From contig OZ024826.1 in assembly GCA_964016985.1 (NCBI GenBank), positions 63,618,910-63,682,909 on the forward strand: DNA of 64,000 nucleotides. Reading direction: 5' to 3'. The DNA is from Anodontia alba (Eukaryota > Mollusca > Bivalvia > Lucinida > Lucinidae). This document shows positions 12,213 through 21,775 of the stretch, one piece after another. A program made the translations under genes and the position numbers. The notes beneath the pieces were generated by a model. It was not told the DNA's origin and did no database searches. It saw only the letters and a list, made by a program, of their open reading frames with translations. Within the stretch, counting starts at the first letter, position 1. Every line of letters begins with the position of its first letter.

Positions 12213-14354
12213 ATGACTGTTCATCGCGGTGATTGTGGTCATATAAAATCGCATTGGGATAATCAAAAGAAATGTATTAGTTGTTCTCATTGTTCCAGGG
12301 AATCTACTTGCTCCACGTGTAGCAGCTGGTCTAATTCCGTCTGGGAACTTGCAGAAAAGAGTCTTCCAGAAAGAGAACCATGTCCAGCAGAAAGAATCTT
12401 GATGCGTCTGTTTCTTTAGAGGAGAGAAAAAGAAAACATGGGAACACTGCCCCTCATGGCCCTGCTGCCCAGGGTAAGACCCATATTTGTGGCAACTCCC
12501 TGGGTTCTTGTACCCTTGGGAGTACAAGTCCACCGGCCACAGGTCACAGGGCATCTGATGACCGACCCACTAGCCACCGGCCAGTTGCCCAATGGACAAG
12601 AAATATCTGGCCGGTATGCCCGGTCACTGGCCACCAGGCATGCCCGGTCACCGGGCACCAGTCACCGGGCATTTGCCGACCACCGGGCATTTACCGATCA
12701 CCGGGCAAACGGGCGATGTAGAGACTTCTAGCCTGCCAATCACCGGGCACCGACCAGCCAGTCACCGGTCATTGGAATTAGAAAGGCTAAATCCAGCGGA
12801 GATTCAAGAATCACCGACCACTGGGCATGACCGGTCACAGGGCAGCCGACCATTAGTCACTGGGCATCAGAATATAATTCTGACTACTGCTAGTGAATCT
12901 CATACCTTTGGTGCTGAGTTCACTAGCAAACAACCTAGTACACCTAGAGTTCTGCGTCCCCTGGAACCGGACTTATGTAACATGTCCGACCCCAGTATTG
13001 TGATTGAACCGCCAGGCAACAACTGGAGGTCGGACAACAACAAATACAGACAAATTCAGACTTCCCTCTCTGGTCGGAGATCCAGTAGGGATCAGTGTAG
13101 AGACAAACATAGATCAAAGAAGAGGAGGAGATGGAGATCAGCCTCTACATCCTCCTCTTCAACTTCTTCATCTTCAGACTCTCGACAGAGAAAGTCAAAA
13201 AGATCTAAACATCGCCTTCTTCTTCTTCCTCAGTATCACATAGTCAGGTACATGACTATGGCAGATACCAGAGAAGTAGCTACAGGCCACAGGCTGTACA
13301 GAACCCGCAAGTTCTACAGCCTGAGGAAATACCTAATGTCCAGACAGTTACACCTGAACAGACCATGCCTCGCCCTTCAAGAGATTCAGGTTCCGACAAC
13401 GAAATGGAAACCTGATCCTTTGATAGGGCAATCAATGAGGTTTTTAGGCTTCTGCCTCCGGAGCTATGCCCAAGGTCTACCGAGGAGCATACTCTGGCAA
13501 GGCCCTTATCTGGTATTGAGCAGTTAATGGAGTCACAATCAACTCCATTAATGATGTTACTTCAGTCCAAATTGATAGAAAATACTGCCAGATTTCTCCA
13601 GGACAAAATAAACTCAGAGAAATGTGGCAGAGACTGGGTATGCTCTCAAAATTTAGTCTCCTCTTTGATGCAGACTAAATTTTACAAGAGCCACAGTCAA
13701 TTTTTTCCAATAGACAACATTCCTCTGTTAGAAGCTGAAGCTTCCCTGTTGGACCTTTCCAACAAAGGAAAATACTCCATTCCAAAGTGGAATTTGGAGA
13801 TATGGGAAAAAAGAGCCCGCAAACTTATAGCGATCAATTCGCACGCGGACCTATTTTCTTCTGCGCTGCAGACAATGTCTGTACAAGCACTTTCGAGACT
13901 GTTGAAAGTCGTAGCCAAATCAATATGGCATGCTACGGCCATGTCTACGATTTTGGCTACGGAAATATTACAAGCCAGACGCGATGCAGTACTAGCCACA
14001 TCCAAAGTCCTATTGGAGCTGCGGAATGCTCAAATAAACTCTAAGACACTATTTGGTAACAAAATTAAGGAAGTTGCCAAGGGCAATTTTGAGGCCCAGC
14101 AGCAATGGTTCTTGGCAACTTCCTCAGTTGCTTCTACAATGCAACAGCAACAGAAAGTGACCTACCCGGCTCCTCCGGCTTTTAAAAGACCGAAGCAGCC
14201 GGCTAAACCTTCTAGGCCTCAACAATCGCAATCGCTCAGGCCTAAAAGTCAAACAAAGTCGTATTCATCAAATAGAAAAGACTATGCGAAGAGAAGCGGG
14301 AATCAAAAGCAGTTCCCCTCCTCTAAGCAAGCCTCATCCTCCACAAAATTCTGA
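12213..14354 (+). pseudogene. DIRS copy A gag-like gene, frameshifted
   Basis: The N-terminal piece (from 12213) has a Cys/His-rich module: CGHIKSHWDN, then CISCSHCSR and TCSTCSSW. The same module opens gag in copies B and C and may bind nucleic acid. A minisatellite-encoded stretch of VTGH-type repeats follows (~12525-12880). Next is a Ser/Arg/Lys-rich segment (~13085-13215) and a conserved helical region at ~13780-14090 (IWEKRARKL, INSHADLFSSA, KVVAKSIWHATAMST) that probably corresponds to capsid. A proline/glutamine-rich basic tail ends at 14354. The coding path changes frame near 12.5 kb and at 13527, so no intact protein is made. Function is inferred from position before RT. Confidence 0.75.
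12520..12880 (+). repeat. Coding minisatellite in DIRS gag
   Basis: Short variants of CACCGGGCAT, ACCGGTCACC and GGCCACCGG recur irregularly, giving VTGH/ITGH/PTTGH peptide repeats. The corresponding place in copies B, C, D and E also holds such repeats, with different length and phase. Confidence 0.75.
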
Positions 14355-14808
14355 AGTCCAACCCTTTCCACTGCCAGTCCTGCCACTCCCAGACATTCCA
14401 GTGGGAGGAAGGTTGGCCCATTTTGTGGAACAATGGGAAGAACTGACAGACAACAAGTGGGTCCTCTCTATCGTCCGAAAGGGGTTCAAGATCCCATTCA
14501 AGTCAGTTCCTCCCTTATCGGTTGTTCCAATAAATTTGAGTCAATCTTCCTCTCCATTATTGCAAGAAGAAATCACAGAGCTTCTCAAGAAACGGGCAGT
14601 GGAAAGGGTTCGGAATCTGGGAACTCCCGGTTTTTATTCCCGACTATTCCTAGTACCCAAAAAGAACAGAAAGTTACGTCCCGTAATAGACCTTTCCTTG
14701 CTAAACCATTATATACACAAACAACATTTCAAAATGGAGACAGTCAAGTCGGTAAGACAATAGATAATGTACAATGACTGGGCTGTCTCCATAGATTTGA
14801 CGGATACA
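14284..14808 (+). pseudogene. DIRS copy A reverse transcriptase, N-terminal half only
   Basis: The protein has the DIRS RT opening GGRLAHFVEQWEEL, then LLKKRAVERV, PGFYSRLFLVPKKNRKLRPV and IDLSLLNHYI. A stop follows ETVKSVRQ at 14761-14763. The next in-frame bases still encode the first catalytic aspartate motif (SIDLTDTY) before the deletion junction at ~14808. The rest of the palm with YxDD, the thumb and RNase H are absent. It overlaps the end of gag (14284-14354) in another frame, as is usual for DIRS elements. Confidence 0.85.
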
Positions 14809-15795
14809 TATACGCGAAATGGATCGTTTATACCCGTTGGTGTCATAGAAGGAAGGTTAATCCAGTCTCGGCCCCTCTTACTGTGATAGCCAATTTCCTA
14901 ATTTATCTTTTCTCTGAGAAAAAGTATCAAAGTATCAAATTAGTACTATTAAGGGCTACAGGTCTATGATTTCTAATACTCTCAATTTTTAAGACTGGTA
15001 ATAGAGTCAGATCTAACCCTGTCTTGTCAGAATTAATAAGATCTTTTGAATTACAACACCCTGTACAAAGATCTCTTACTCCTAAATGGGACTTATCTTG
15101 GGTCAGTTTGTCTTCAGAAAGCCCCATATGAACCTTTACATAAGGCCTCTAAGCTTCACCTAACGCTTAAGACAGCTTTTCTTCTAGCCCTAGCTACAGC
15201 CAAGAGATGTAGCAAAGTTCATGCCTTGGCAATGGATTCAGAGCACATAAGATTTAATCAATCTGATGGATCTGTATCTCTCATGATTCAACCTGGGTTT
15301 CTAGCTAAGAATCAACTTCCATCCATTTGCCCAGATCCTATTGTGATCCCTAATTTAGCTTGTATATCTAATAGGGAACACCCAGATAGACTTTTATGCC
15401 CGATTAGAGCTTTAAAATTCTATTTTAAAATGACTAAACCTTTCTGTCAAAATAGAACTAGGCTATTTCTACCTATCAAAGGCAAACAAGATATTTCTAA
15501 ATCCTCTGTCTCAAGATGGATATCTTATACTATTAAGCTTGCCTATAGGAAACTCACCTGTAAAGACTATCCCTTCTTAAAAATCAAAGCCCATGAAGTT
15601 AGGGCTCTATCTTCCTCTTGAATCAATCCTCTACTTTTGCTAAGTTCTATCTAAGGGATATGTCTCAGCAACTACAAAACCTACAAGATTTGGGACCAAT
15701 TGTGGTGGCCCAAAAAGTGGTGGGGGCCAAGTCAACAGTGCCTTGGATGCCTAAGAAGACTAACAGCCTCCAAAACAGTACTATGCATATGTGAA
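14809..15795 (+). pseudogene. DIRS copy A tyrosine recombinase (YR), frameshifted
   Basis: In place of a DDE integrase, DIRS elements use a lambda-type tyrosine recombinase to insert a circular DNA intermediate. The N-terminal core-binding part starts at the deletion junction (YTRWC-like, LTVIANFLIYLFSEKK). After a disrupted stretch the catalytic domain is open from 15046. It has the first arginine in ATAKRCSKVHAL (~15200) and the HxxR box in KAHEVRALSS (~15590). The catalytic tyrosine lies in KFYLRDMSQQ (~15640), after a one-base frame change near 15615. All four catalytic residues (R, H, R, Y) are still recognisable, but not in one frame. Confidence 0.85.
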
Positions 15796-15963
15796 GGTAA
15801 TTAATATCTTACATATGTGTATATTGGATAAGCTTATTCTTGGAATTATACCAAGAATGAGCTTATTCTAGGAGTTTCCTGAGCCTTAATCCAAAAGTGG
15901 TGGGATCTACTTGTTTTTTGTGTTAGAATTGGGAGCTACCTTCCACCTTTTTAGGCTACTTCT

Positions 15964-16056
15964 AGCACATTATCTATAGGTTATGTATTGTGCAGTTAAA
16001 ATGAAGTTTTTAGAAGTAAAACATATTTTAACAAGCAATACTTAACCTATAGATAA
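15964..16056 (+). repeat. DIRS internal complementary region (ICR), copy A
   Basis: Positions 15964-16001 are the reverse complement of the element's left end; 16002-16056 are the reverse complement of its right end. Adjacent complements of both termini are what DIRS1 uses to align the ends for circularisation. It lies between the recombinase and the right terminal repeat, as expected. Confidence 0.75.
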
Positions 16057-16099
16057 GATAGTCCCACCTCTCTATCCCCGCTTAGCTCTCACCTTTTAG

Positions 16100-16310
16100 G
16101 GCTCTACATCAAAGAAACTGACACGTGATCAAAAGAGCGGAAGTGACGTCACACAGGTGACTGCCTAGGGGACTTTTGGATTAAGACTGTATGGGACAAA
16201 GTTCCTGTCATTTTTTTCTGTGGAAGGTATGGGCAGAATAGAATATAGCACATTATCTATAGGTTAAGTATTGCTTGTTAAAATATGCTTTACTTTTAAA
16301 AACTTCATTT
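16100..16310 (+). repeat. DIRS copy A 3' inverted terminal repeat
   Basis: Inverted copy of 11833-12010 with the same E-box (16122-16127), CRE (16144-16151) and 'tctgtggaaggt' segment, then TTATCTATAGGTTAAGTATT and an extension ending ACTTTTAAAAACTTCATTTT. The extension is absent from the left end but complementary to the ICR. Confidence 0.75.
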
Positions 16311-17569
16311 TCTCCTCTTCCTAGGGTTGTGTTCTCTTTTAGGCTAATCTCTCCTACTTCGCCTAGTTTGAGATGTATGCCTGTCATTGGATTTCCAAGT
16401 ATTACTAGGAGGATCTATTAGGATACTGGGGTCTGACATCTGACTTAAGTCTGGCTCTAGAGGTAATAATATTTTATTTGAAGTAGCTGAGTTCTGAGGC
16501 TCATTCAGAAATGAATGCTCAGAACTCATGTGTGTCTGGTTGGCTACCCAGTATTCAGTGCCGATTGCATGAAGCCTGTTAACCGGTGCCTGGTAAGTTG
16601 ACTGGTGTCCAGAGACTGGAGACTGGTTGATCAGTGACTGGTGCCTGGTGATTAAATGCCCAGTGCCTGGTAATCACTTTTAGATGACCAGTGACTGGAT
16701 GACCGGTGACTGGTATCAGTTGACTGGTGCCTGGTTGACCAGTGTCTGCTTGACTGGTGCCTGGTTGACTGGTGAAATATTGCCCTGTGACTTGTTAATC
16801 GGTTGACTGGTGCCTGGTTGACTGGTGACCGGTGGACTTATATATACTCTGAGTGCTCTCCGCACCCATAAAGTCGCCACCCAGATGGGTCTTACCCCTG
16901 GCAGTATAGCCCTGTGGGGTGGTGCTCCCATCAACAGAGTTGGTCCCAGACGCATCTGATACGACAATCTGTTTCTTTTTGTTTTGTCTCTTCTTAGTCA
17001 TAACTGATTTATTTGTGGAATGAATTCTTCTCTTATCGGCGAGGACCCATACACTTTCAGACCAACGACTACAGGTGGAACAAGTCGACAACCTGGAACA
17101 AGAAGAACATGATAAACAACTTTGGTGATTATCCCACCGAGCTTTAATATGTCCACATTTGCTATGAACGATCTTCATGAAAAGTCGCTAAAACGTACGA
17201 CATGGACAAGTGATCAATAATAGCAAGAAATCGAAAAAAGGTTTTACAAAAAGTAATAAGATATTTGGTGGAAGGAATAATAGAGGAACATAAGAAAGAC
17301 AAGGATTAAGAAAGTTAACCAGAGAAAAGAAAGAAAATACAGATTTTTTCCACCTGGTGAAAAATCCTTTGTTTGCTTTCTTGTCCGCAGAAAAGAAACT
17401 GACACATGATCAAAAGAGCGGGAAGAGTGACCTCACACAGGTAACTGCCTAAGAGACCTTCTGGATTAAGACTCTTTAAGACGACTAAACTGTCATTTTT
17501 TCTGTGGAAGGTTTGAAATACAGAATAGAATAGCACTATCTATAGGTTAATGTATTGTGCAGTTAAAAT
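16311..17569 (-). mobile_element. DIRS-like element copy B, 5' part (right half of the split element)
   Basis: Minus-strand DIRS 5' region ending in the terminal AGCACTATCTATAGGTTAAT then GTATTGTGCAGTTAAAAT at ~17569. It holds the start of gag, its minisatellite (16570-16835) and the terminal repeat with CACATGATCAAAAGAGCGGG. It breaks off at 16311 where copy A ends; its continuation is 11371-11832. Confidence 0.75.
16795..17178 (-). pseudogene. DIRS copy B gag N-terminus
   Basis: The best preserved copy of the gag N-terminal module: KCGHIKARWDNHQSCLSC then SSCSRLSTCSTCSRW at residues ~8-40, giving closely spaced Cys/His that could bind metal. A Lys-rich stretch (KKRQNKKKQ) and the start of the TGHQ repeats follow. 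The open frame starts at an ATG at 17178 and ends within the minisatellite; a second gag piece lies at 16344-16529. The role is unknown; nucleic-acid binding is an inference. Confidence 0.65.
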
Positions 17570-18957
17570 TTCCAGGTTTATCCATTCACACCAAAGACTA
17601 TAAAAGGCAGATTAAGCTCCCTCATTTCAGTATGTATTTAGTTGACACAAGAGACAGCTCTTCCAGAGTGACTGTGATTGGCTGTTGCTTAACTGTTAGA
17701 GATCACCTGTAAAATGATTGACAGGTCTTATAGGCTCAGTAGTGTAAAGTTACATAAGTGCCTGAATTTCATATCTCTTATTTTGTTGTGTGGATTTTTA
17801 ACGCTACCAGGCACCCAAGGCACATGGAGGCAGCAGCGATTGTTATGTACATGTATTTGTACAGCCTTACTTTCATGGATCACCCATGCACACTTGGTGC
17901 TGCTGTCTGTCACCAAGCGCCGCCCTGTCCACTTTATACTCAATCCAGGACACGCTGAGCATGAGCTAGGCGTACTAAATTCTAATGGTCTGAAAATTGT
18001 CTTGACCCACTTGAAAGTCGAGTGCACTAACCACTAGGTCACCCAGCCCACCCTTATCTTTTATCAACACTATTGCCTATTTATACTACCCATTAATTGA
18101 CTTGTATAGTAAGATCTCTTGGCTGAGTGGCTGGCCAGGTCTGTCATCAAGGGGAATGGATATTCTTTCAGGGAAGACAAATCTTGTCAAAACTACTGAT
18201 CAGGGGTCTACTCTAAATCCCATGGGGAGCAGAGTAGACTCCTTTTCAGAAGGGTTTTGGTGCTCAGGTAAGCAAACAGGAAGTCACAAGTTATTGACCT
18301 TGTCAAAAAATGGCAGAAAAAGTACCAGGTTATCATTCATGTTAAGGTCTGAATTTTATGAAAGTGAACAGTGAGCAGACTGTGTATTTTGTTGGCATCA
18401 GACCCATTCAACTATCCCTAATTAGACGTACATTGTTTAATAAACTGCTTACTCCCTGCTAAATGGAAGTGAATTTAGTAGACAACAAATAAGAGATATT
18501 TCCTGATTTTTTTTTTTCCATAAAAATAGGGCTTGATACTTCATGAGAATCATATTGACATAAAATATCAAGACCTATATTCTGCAAAAAGTAAGAACAA
18601 TAGCAATTACATTTATTTTCTACTGAATTTTATTTAGCATGCAAATCACTATAGTCCTCGTCACTTATAATAACTGAGACATATGCCTAGTTAATCTAAA
18701 TCCATGTCATATCAATACTTTAGTCTGTTTACATGTTAGATGCTGGCATGAAGATGGTTCAAACTTCTCTACAACAGTAGTCTGACTAGTACCGCAACAA
18801 AAATCTTATAACTTCATCAAGATCAAAAGACGGCTTATCACAGATACCCGTATAGACCTAGGAAGCACCTATTTACCTTAATCAGCTGAGCAGTCTGTTG
18901 GTCATTTATACAATACTTCTCTTTCTACAGCATTAACATTAATGTTACCATATTCAC
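17570..18957. other. Gene-poor flank with a degenerate tRNA-SINE-like segment
   Basis: No exon is recognised. On the minus strand, ~17740-18045 starts with a tRNA-like A-box (GGGTGACCTAGTGGTTAG, ~18020-18040) without a clear B-box. Its far end, 'gtgtggatttttaacgctacc', recalls a SINE body, so it is probably a decayed SINE (low certainty). 18230-18310 carries 'ccttttcagaaggg' and 'gcaaacaggaagtcacaagt', a module found again in reverse at 44190-44290 near the other ETFDH exon. Confidence 0.4.
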
Positions 18958-19524
18958 CCTACTGTGCTTTCGACATCTTTCAGAAAGTCGATTTTTGCTT
19001 GGCGCTTTACACAGAAGAAATAAATTTGCAAACTTTTGTCGTAATTTACTGCAAAACCATTTGCCGTAACTACTTATGCACAAAACTTTTATTCTAGTCA
19101 TTGGTTTTTAAAAAATCAAATATTATCACTTTTTCCCATAGTAAAAATGAATGCAAATTATGCAGAAATCTATAGGGTAGGTACCTTGGAGGCAGATTTT
19201 CAACAAGTTCTGCTTGTTCAATTTTTCTGAAATTTTCACAATATTGTTGTGAAACATCAATAATTTAAATTCAGCAAAGAAAAGTGAAAAATATTTTCTT
19301 AGACAAAAAATTCAAAAATCACTTTACTATAGAAATTGCATAGGTCAGACCGATTTTTGGCCGTAAATTTAATTTTAGGGTACATATTTGAGAACAAAAC
19401 ACGGAAACAGAAAAGACAAATGGTTTCTGATAAGATATGATCAATCAGAACAAAATATTTTCATTGAAGATAAAACGCCAAGCAAACAACATCGTTCTGA
19501 GAGATGTCGAAAGAACAGTAAGTA
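18958..19524. mobile_element. MITE-like element with ~45-bp inverted repeats
   Basis: Left end TACTGTGCTTTCGACATCTT then TCAGAAAG and TTTGCTTGGCGCTTTA; the right end reads as its reverse complement with a few mismatches (TAAAACGCCAAGCAAAC ... GAGATGTCGAAAGAACAGTA). The ~570-bp AT-rich interior has no coding frame. Size and ends fit a non-autonomous DNA transposon; the superfamily is not determined. Confidence 0.65.
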
Positions 19525-19629
19525 TTGTAACATCATAACTCCTTACCATACTTGTCCTAAAATTTGAACAAGTCCATTTTACTACTTGTAGATGACTCCA
19601 AACTATTGTTGCTTGAGTTGCAAACAGTG

Positions 19630-19676
19630 TAGACCCTGATCAGATGCAGCATTCTGCAGCATCTGAACTGGGTCTA
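19630..19676. repeat. Hairpin repeat, copy 1
   Basis: TAGACCCTGATCAGATGCAG then CATTCTGCAGCATCTGAACT then GGGTCTA: two nested palindromic arms. Related hairpins lie at 20402-20452 and 44387-44437. Confidence 0.6.
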
Positions 19677-19836
19677 CAATGTTTACTCAGGCATGTCTGT
19701 CCCAATAATTAGTTATTAACAGGGATTTACAGGCACATACAGTTGTTTACCACAATCTCCTGGAAGCTGTGCTGTGAAGTGTAGTTCTGCATAGACAATA
19801 CTGGAATTAATGGAACATAATGTATTTATCCTAAAC

Positions 19837-20343
19837 ATTGTGACACCTTCACTCCTTACCATACTTGTCTTAAAGTTTAAACATTGTGACACCTTCATTC
19901 CTTACCATACTTGTCTTAAAGTTTAAACATTGTGACACCTTCACTCCTTACCATACTTGTCTTAAAGTTTAAACATTATGACATCTTCATTCCTAACCAT
20001 ACTTGTCTTAAAGTTTAAACATTGTGACACCTTCACTCCTTACCATACTTGTCTTAGAGTTTAAACATTGTGACACCTTCATTCCTTACCATACTTGTCT
20101 TAAAGTTTAAACATTGTGACACCTTCACTCCTTACCATACTTGTCTTAAAGTTTAAACATTGTGACACCTTCATTCCTTACCATACCTGTCTTAAAGTTT
20201 AAACATTGTGACACCTTCACTCCTTACCATACTTGTCTTAAAATTTAAACATTGTGACACCTTCATTCCTTACCATACTTGTCTTAAAGTTTAAACATTG
20301 TGACACCTTCACTCCTTACCATACTTGTCTTACAGTTTAAACA
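19837..20343. repeat. 46-bp tandem array, 11 units, with 92-bp higher-order period
   Basis: ATTGTGACACCTTC starts units at 19837, 19883, 19929, 19975, 20021, 20067, 20113, 20159, 20205, 20251 and 20297, always exactly 46 bp apart. The junction alternates CACTCC / CATTCC without exception along all 11 units, so the true repeat is a 92-bp dimer. Only a few other point differences are visible (such as ATTATGACATC at 19975). Confidence 0.95.
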
Positions 20344-20401
20344 AGTTCATTTCACTACCTTTTCATGTGTATAGAAACTCCTGGATGAGTGGCGTAACAG
20401 T

Positions 20402-20452
20402 GCAGACCCTGATCAAACGTTCCATTTGGTAACTTCTGATCTGGGTCTACAC
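20402..20452. repeat. Hairpin repeat, copy 2
   Basis: GCAGACCCTGATCA ... TGATCTGGGTCTACACTG: same outer stem as at 19630 with a changed middle. It follows the 46-bp array, so array and hairpins may belong to one larger repeat. Confidence 0.55.
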
Positions 20453-21130
20453 TGTTTGAGCCCAGGCCTGTCTGTCCCAATACCTAAAACACTGCACAGA
20501 TGAAGGTAAATTAAGGTCTATAACATTTGTTCTTAAGACAGCAATTAACTGAAGTGGTTAAACAGCAGCATTGCAGAATCTGATCTGACTTTATGATCAT
20601 TGATGGTGAAATGGATACACACCAAGAGATCATTCTGTCCTCAAATGGTGCTATTTTAAAGGGAAGTTTTTGCATCCCGTCCTCCAACCCCCCCCCCCCC
20701 CCCCCCCCCCAATCTGCTGGGAAAAATTCTTGATACACTTTCAGGGGAGGCAACTGTCAAAATTGTTTGCCTCCCTTTTGAAAAGGGGTCTAATGTGTAA
20801 AAGTATAGGATTTGTTCCATTTTAATGTAGACCTCTTTTTTCAAAAGAGACTTTGTGCTGGAACACAAACAGGAATTCACAGTTGTCTTCCTTGTAAAAA
20901 TGGCAGCAAATTTAACGTGTAACTAGTGCCTTTAGAAGAAGCACCCTTTGAGAAAGGGATTCATATTATTACCAGGAAAGAAATTCTTTTCTGTAGGAGT
21001 AGTCTCCCTTTGGAAAGGAGGCAAAGCTTTTGCTTGCTTTCTTGATGATGTATCCATTCACTTTAATCTACAAAGCCAATGAGTTCTTGATCTTGTATGA
21101 ATTACAAACAAATTCTACATAACACAGACA
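20453..21130. other. ETFDH downstream sequence / 3' UTR, with a C23 run
   Basis: No other gene seen. It contains an uninterrupted run of 23 C at 20688-20710, and 'gcctcccttttgaaaagggg' (~20770), which recurs in form near 44300. The part next to 21131 should be the ETFDH 3' UTR. Confidence 0.5.
21062..21067 (-). terminator. Possible ETFDH polyadenylation signal
   Basis: ATTAAA on the minus strand about 65 bases past the stop codon. It is the second most common animal poly(A) signal. Only one weak copy, no transcript evidence. Confidence 0.25.
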
Positions 21131-21294
21131 TCACATGCCATTGTAAGCTGGTCCCTCCCCTCCTTGGGGACACACCCAGTTAATGTTTTGGGTAACATCT
21201 TTTATATCACAGGTTTTACAATGTATACAGTTCTGGGCATTGATCTGTAGTCTCTTTCCTTTCCCATCTTCTGTTTCTACATACTCATACACTC
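21131..21294 (-). CDS. ETFDH: ETFDH last coding exon (ETF-ubiquinone oxidoreductase C-terminus)
   Basis: ETF-QO is the inner-mitochondrial-membrane flavo-iron-sulfur enzyme that passes electrons from electron transfer flavoprotein to ubiquinone, linking fatty-acid and amino-acid oxidation to the respiratory chain. The exon encodes 53 complete residues ending GEGPAYNGM and a TGA stop. It carries [18 protein letters not shown] and QNINWV, the family's C-terminal ferredoxin-like segment. Its cysteines, at 21227-21229, 21218-21220 and 21209-21211, are three of the four 4Fe-4S ligands. The acceptor is CTGTACTATTTCAG followed by GAGTGTATGAG. The exon starts in phase 1, so the first codon takes one base from the upstream exon at 43879. 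The minus-strand frame stays open to 21427, but that part is intron. It appears intact. Confidence 0.96.
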
Positions 21295-21730
21295 CTGAAA
21301 TAGTACAGGTACAAGGCTGATAACTAATACCAAGCTCCAGATTCTTTTTTAACCAAAAATCGTTGATAGTTTTCTTCTTCTCAACAAAAACATGTTGGTA
21401 CTCATTAGAAGTGTAGAAGTGCCTCACTCAGGCACTTCAAATGAGTACCACAACATATGTTTTGTGGAGAAATAAGATACTCCTTCTTATATGTAGATGT
21501 AAATATTGGTTCTTAAAATATACACAACTGCTCAGACTATGGTATAGATTTGGAAAGTGACAACTTTCCCCAACAAAATGATTCCAGTATTTATAACAAA
21601 ACTGCAGCGTTCAAGAACCATACATAAATGAAGTTTTTATTAGTAAAACATATTTTAACTAGCAATACTTAACCTACAGATAATGTGTTATTCTACTCTC
21701 ATGCCATGTTTTTCTCTTAGAGAATTTGAC

Positions 21731-21775
21731 CCCCACTAACCTGACTATTACTATATCAAAGTCAGGTTAGTGGGG
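21731..21775. repeat. Perfect 15-bp stem hairpin
   Basis: CCCCACTAACCTGAC (21731-21745) and its exact reverse complement GTCAGGTTAGTGGGG (21761-21775) with a 15-base loop, just inside the DIRS D 3' terminus. Confidence 0.9.

Larger units (their letters stand above)
11833..16310 (+). mobile_element. DIRS-like tyrosine-recombinase retrotransposon, copy A (internally deleted)
   Basis: Gag, reverse transcriptase and tyrosine recombinase remnants lie in DIRS order between inverted terminal repeats. The left end (11833-12010) is inversely repeated at 16100-16270. An internal complementary region at 15964-16056 is complementary to the outer edge of both ends, the hallmark of DIRS1-type elements, which replicate through a circular intermediate without integrase. 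At 14808 the RT palm joins directly to the recombinase N-terminal region, so the YxDD part and RNase H are deleted. The element sits inside an older minus-strand DIRS (11371-11832 plus 16311-17569). It cannot be autonomous. Confidence 0.85.

Noticed and set aside
12171..12658. Reverse-strand open frames over DIRS copy A gag
   Set aside because: Shadows of the plus-strand gag and its palindromic minisatellite.
21295..21427. Extension of the ETFDH open frame upstream to an ATG at 21427
   Set aside because: The acceptor at 21295 and the phase match to the exon at 43879 show this part is intron; its peptide is not conserved in ETF-QO.
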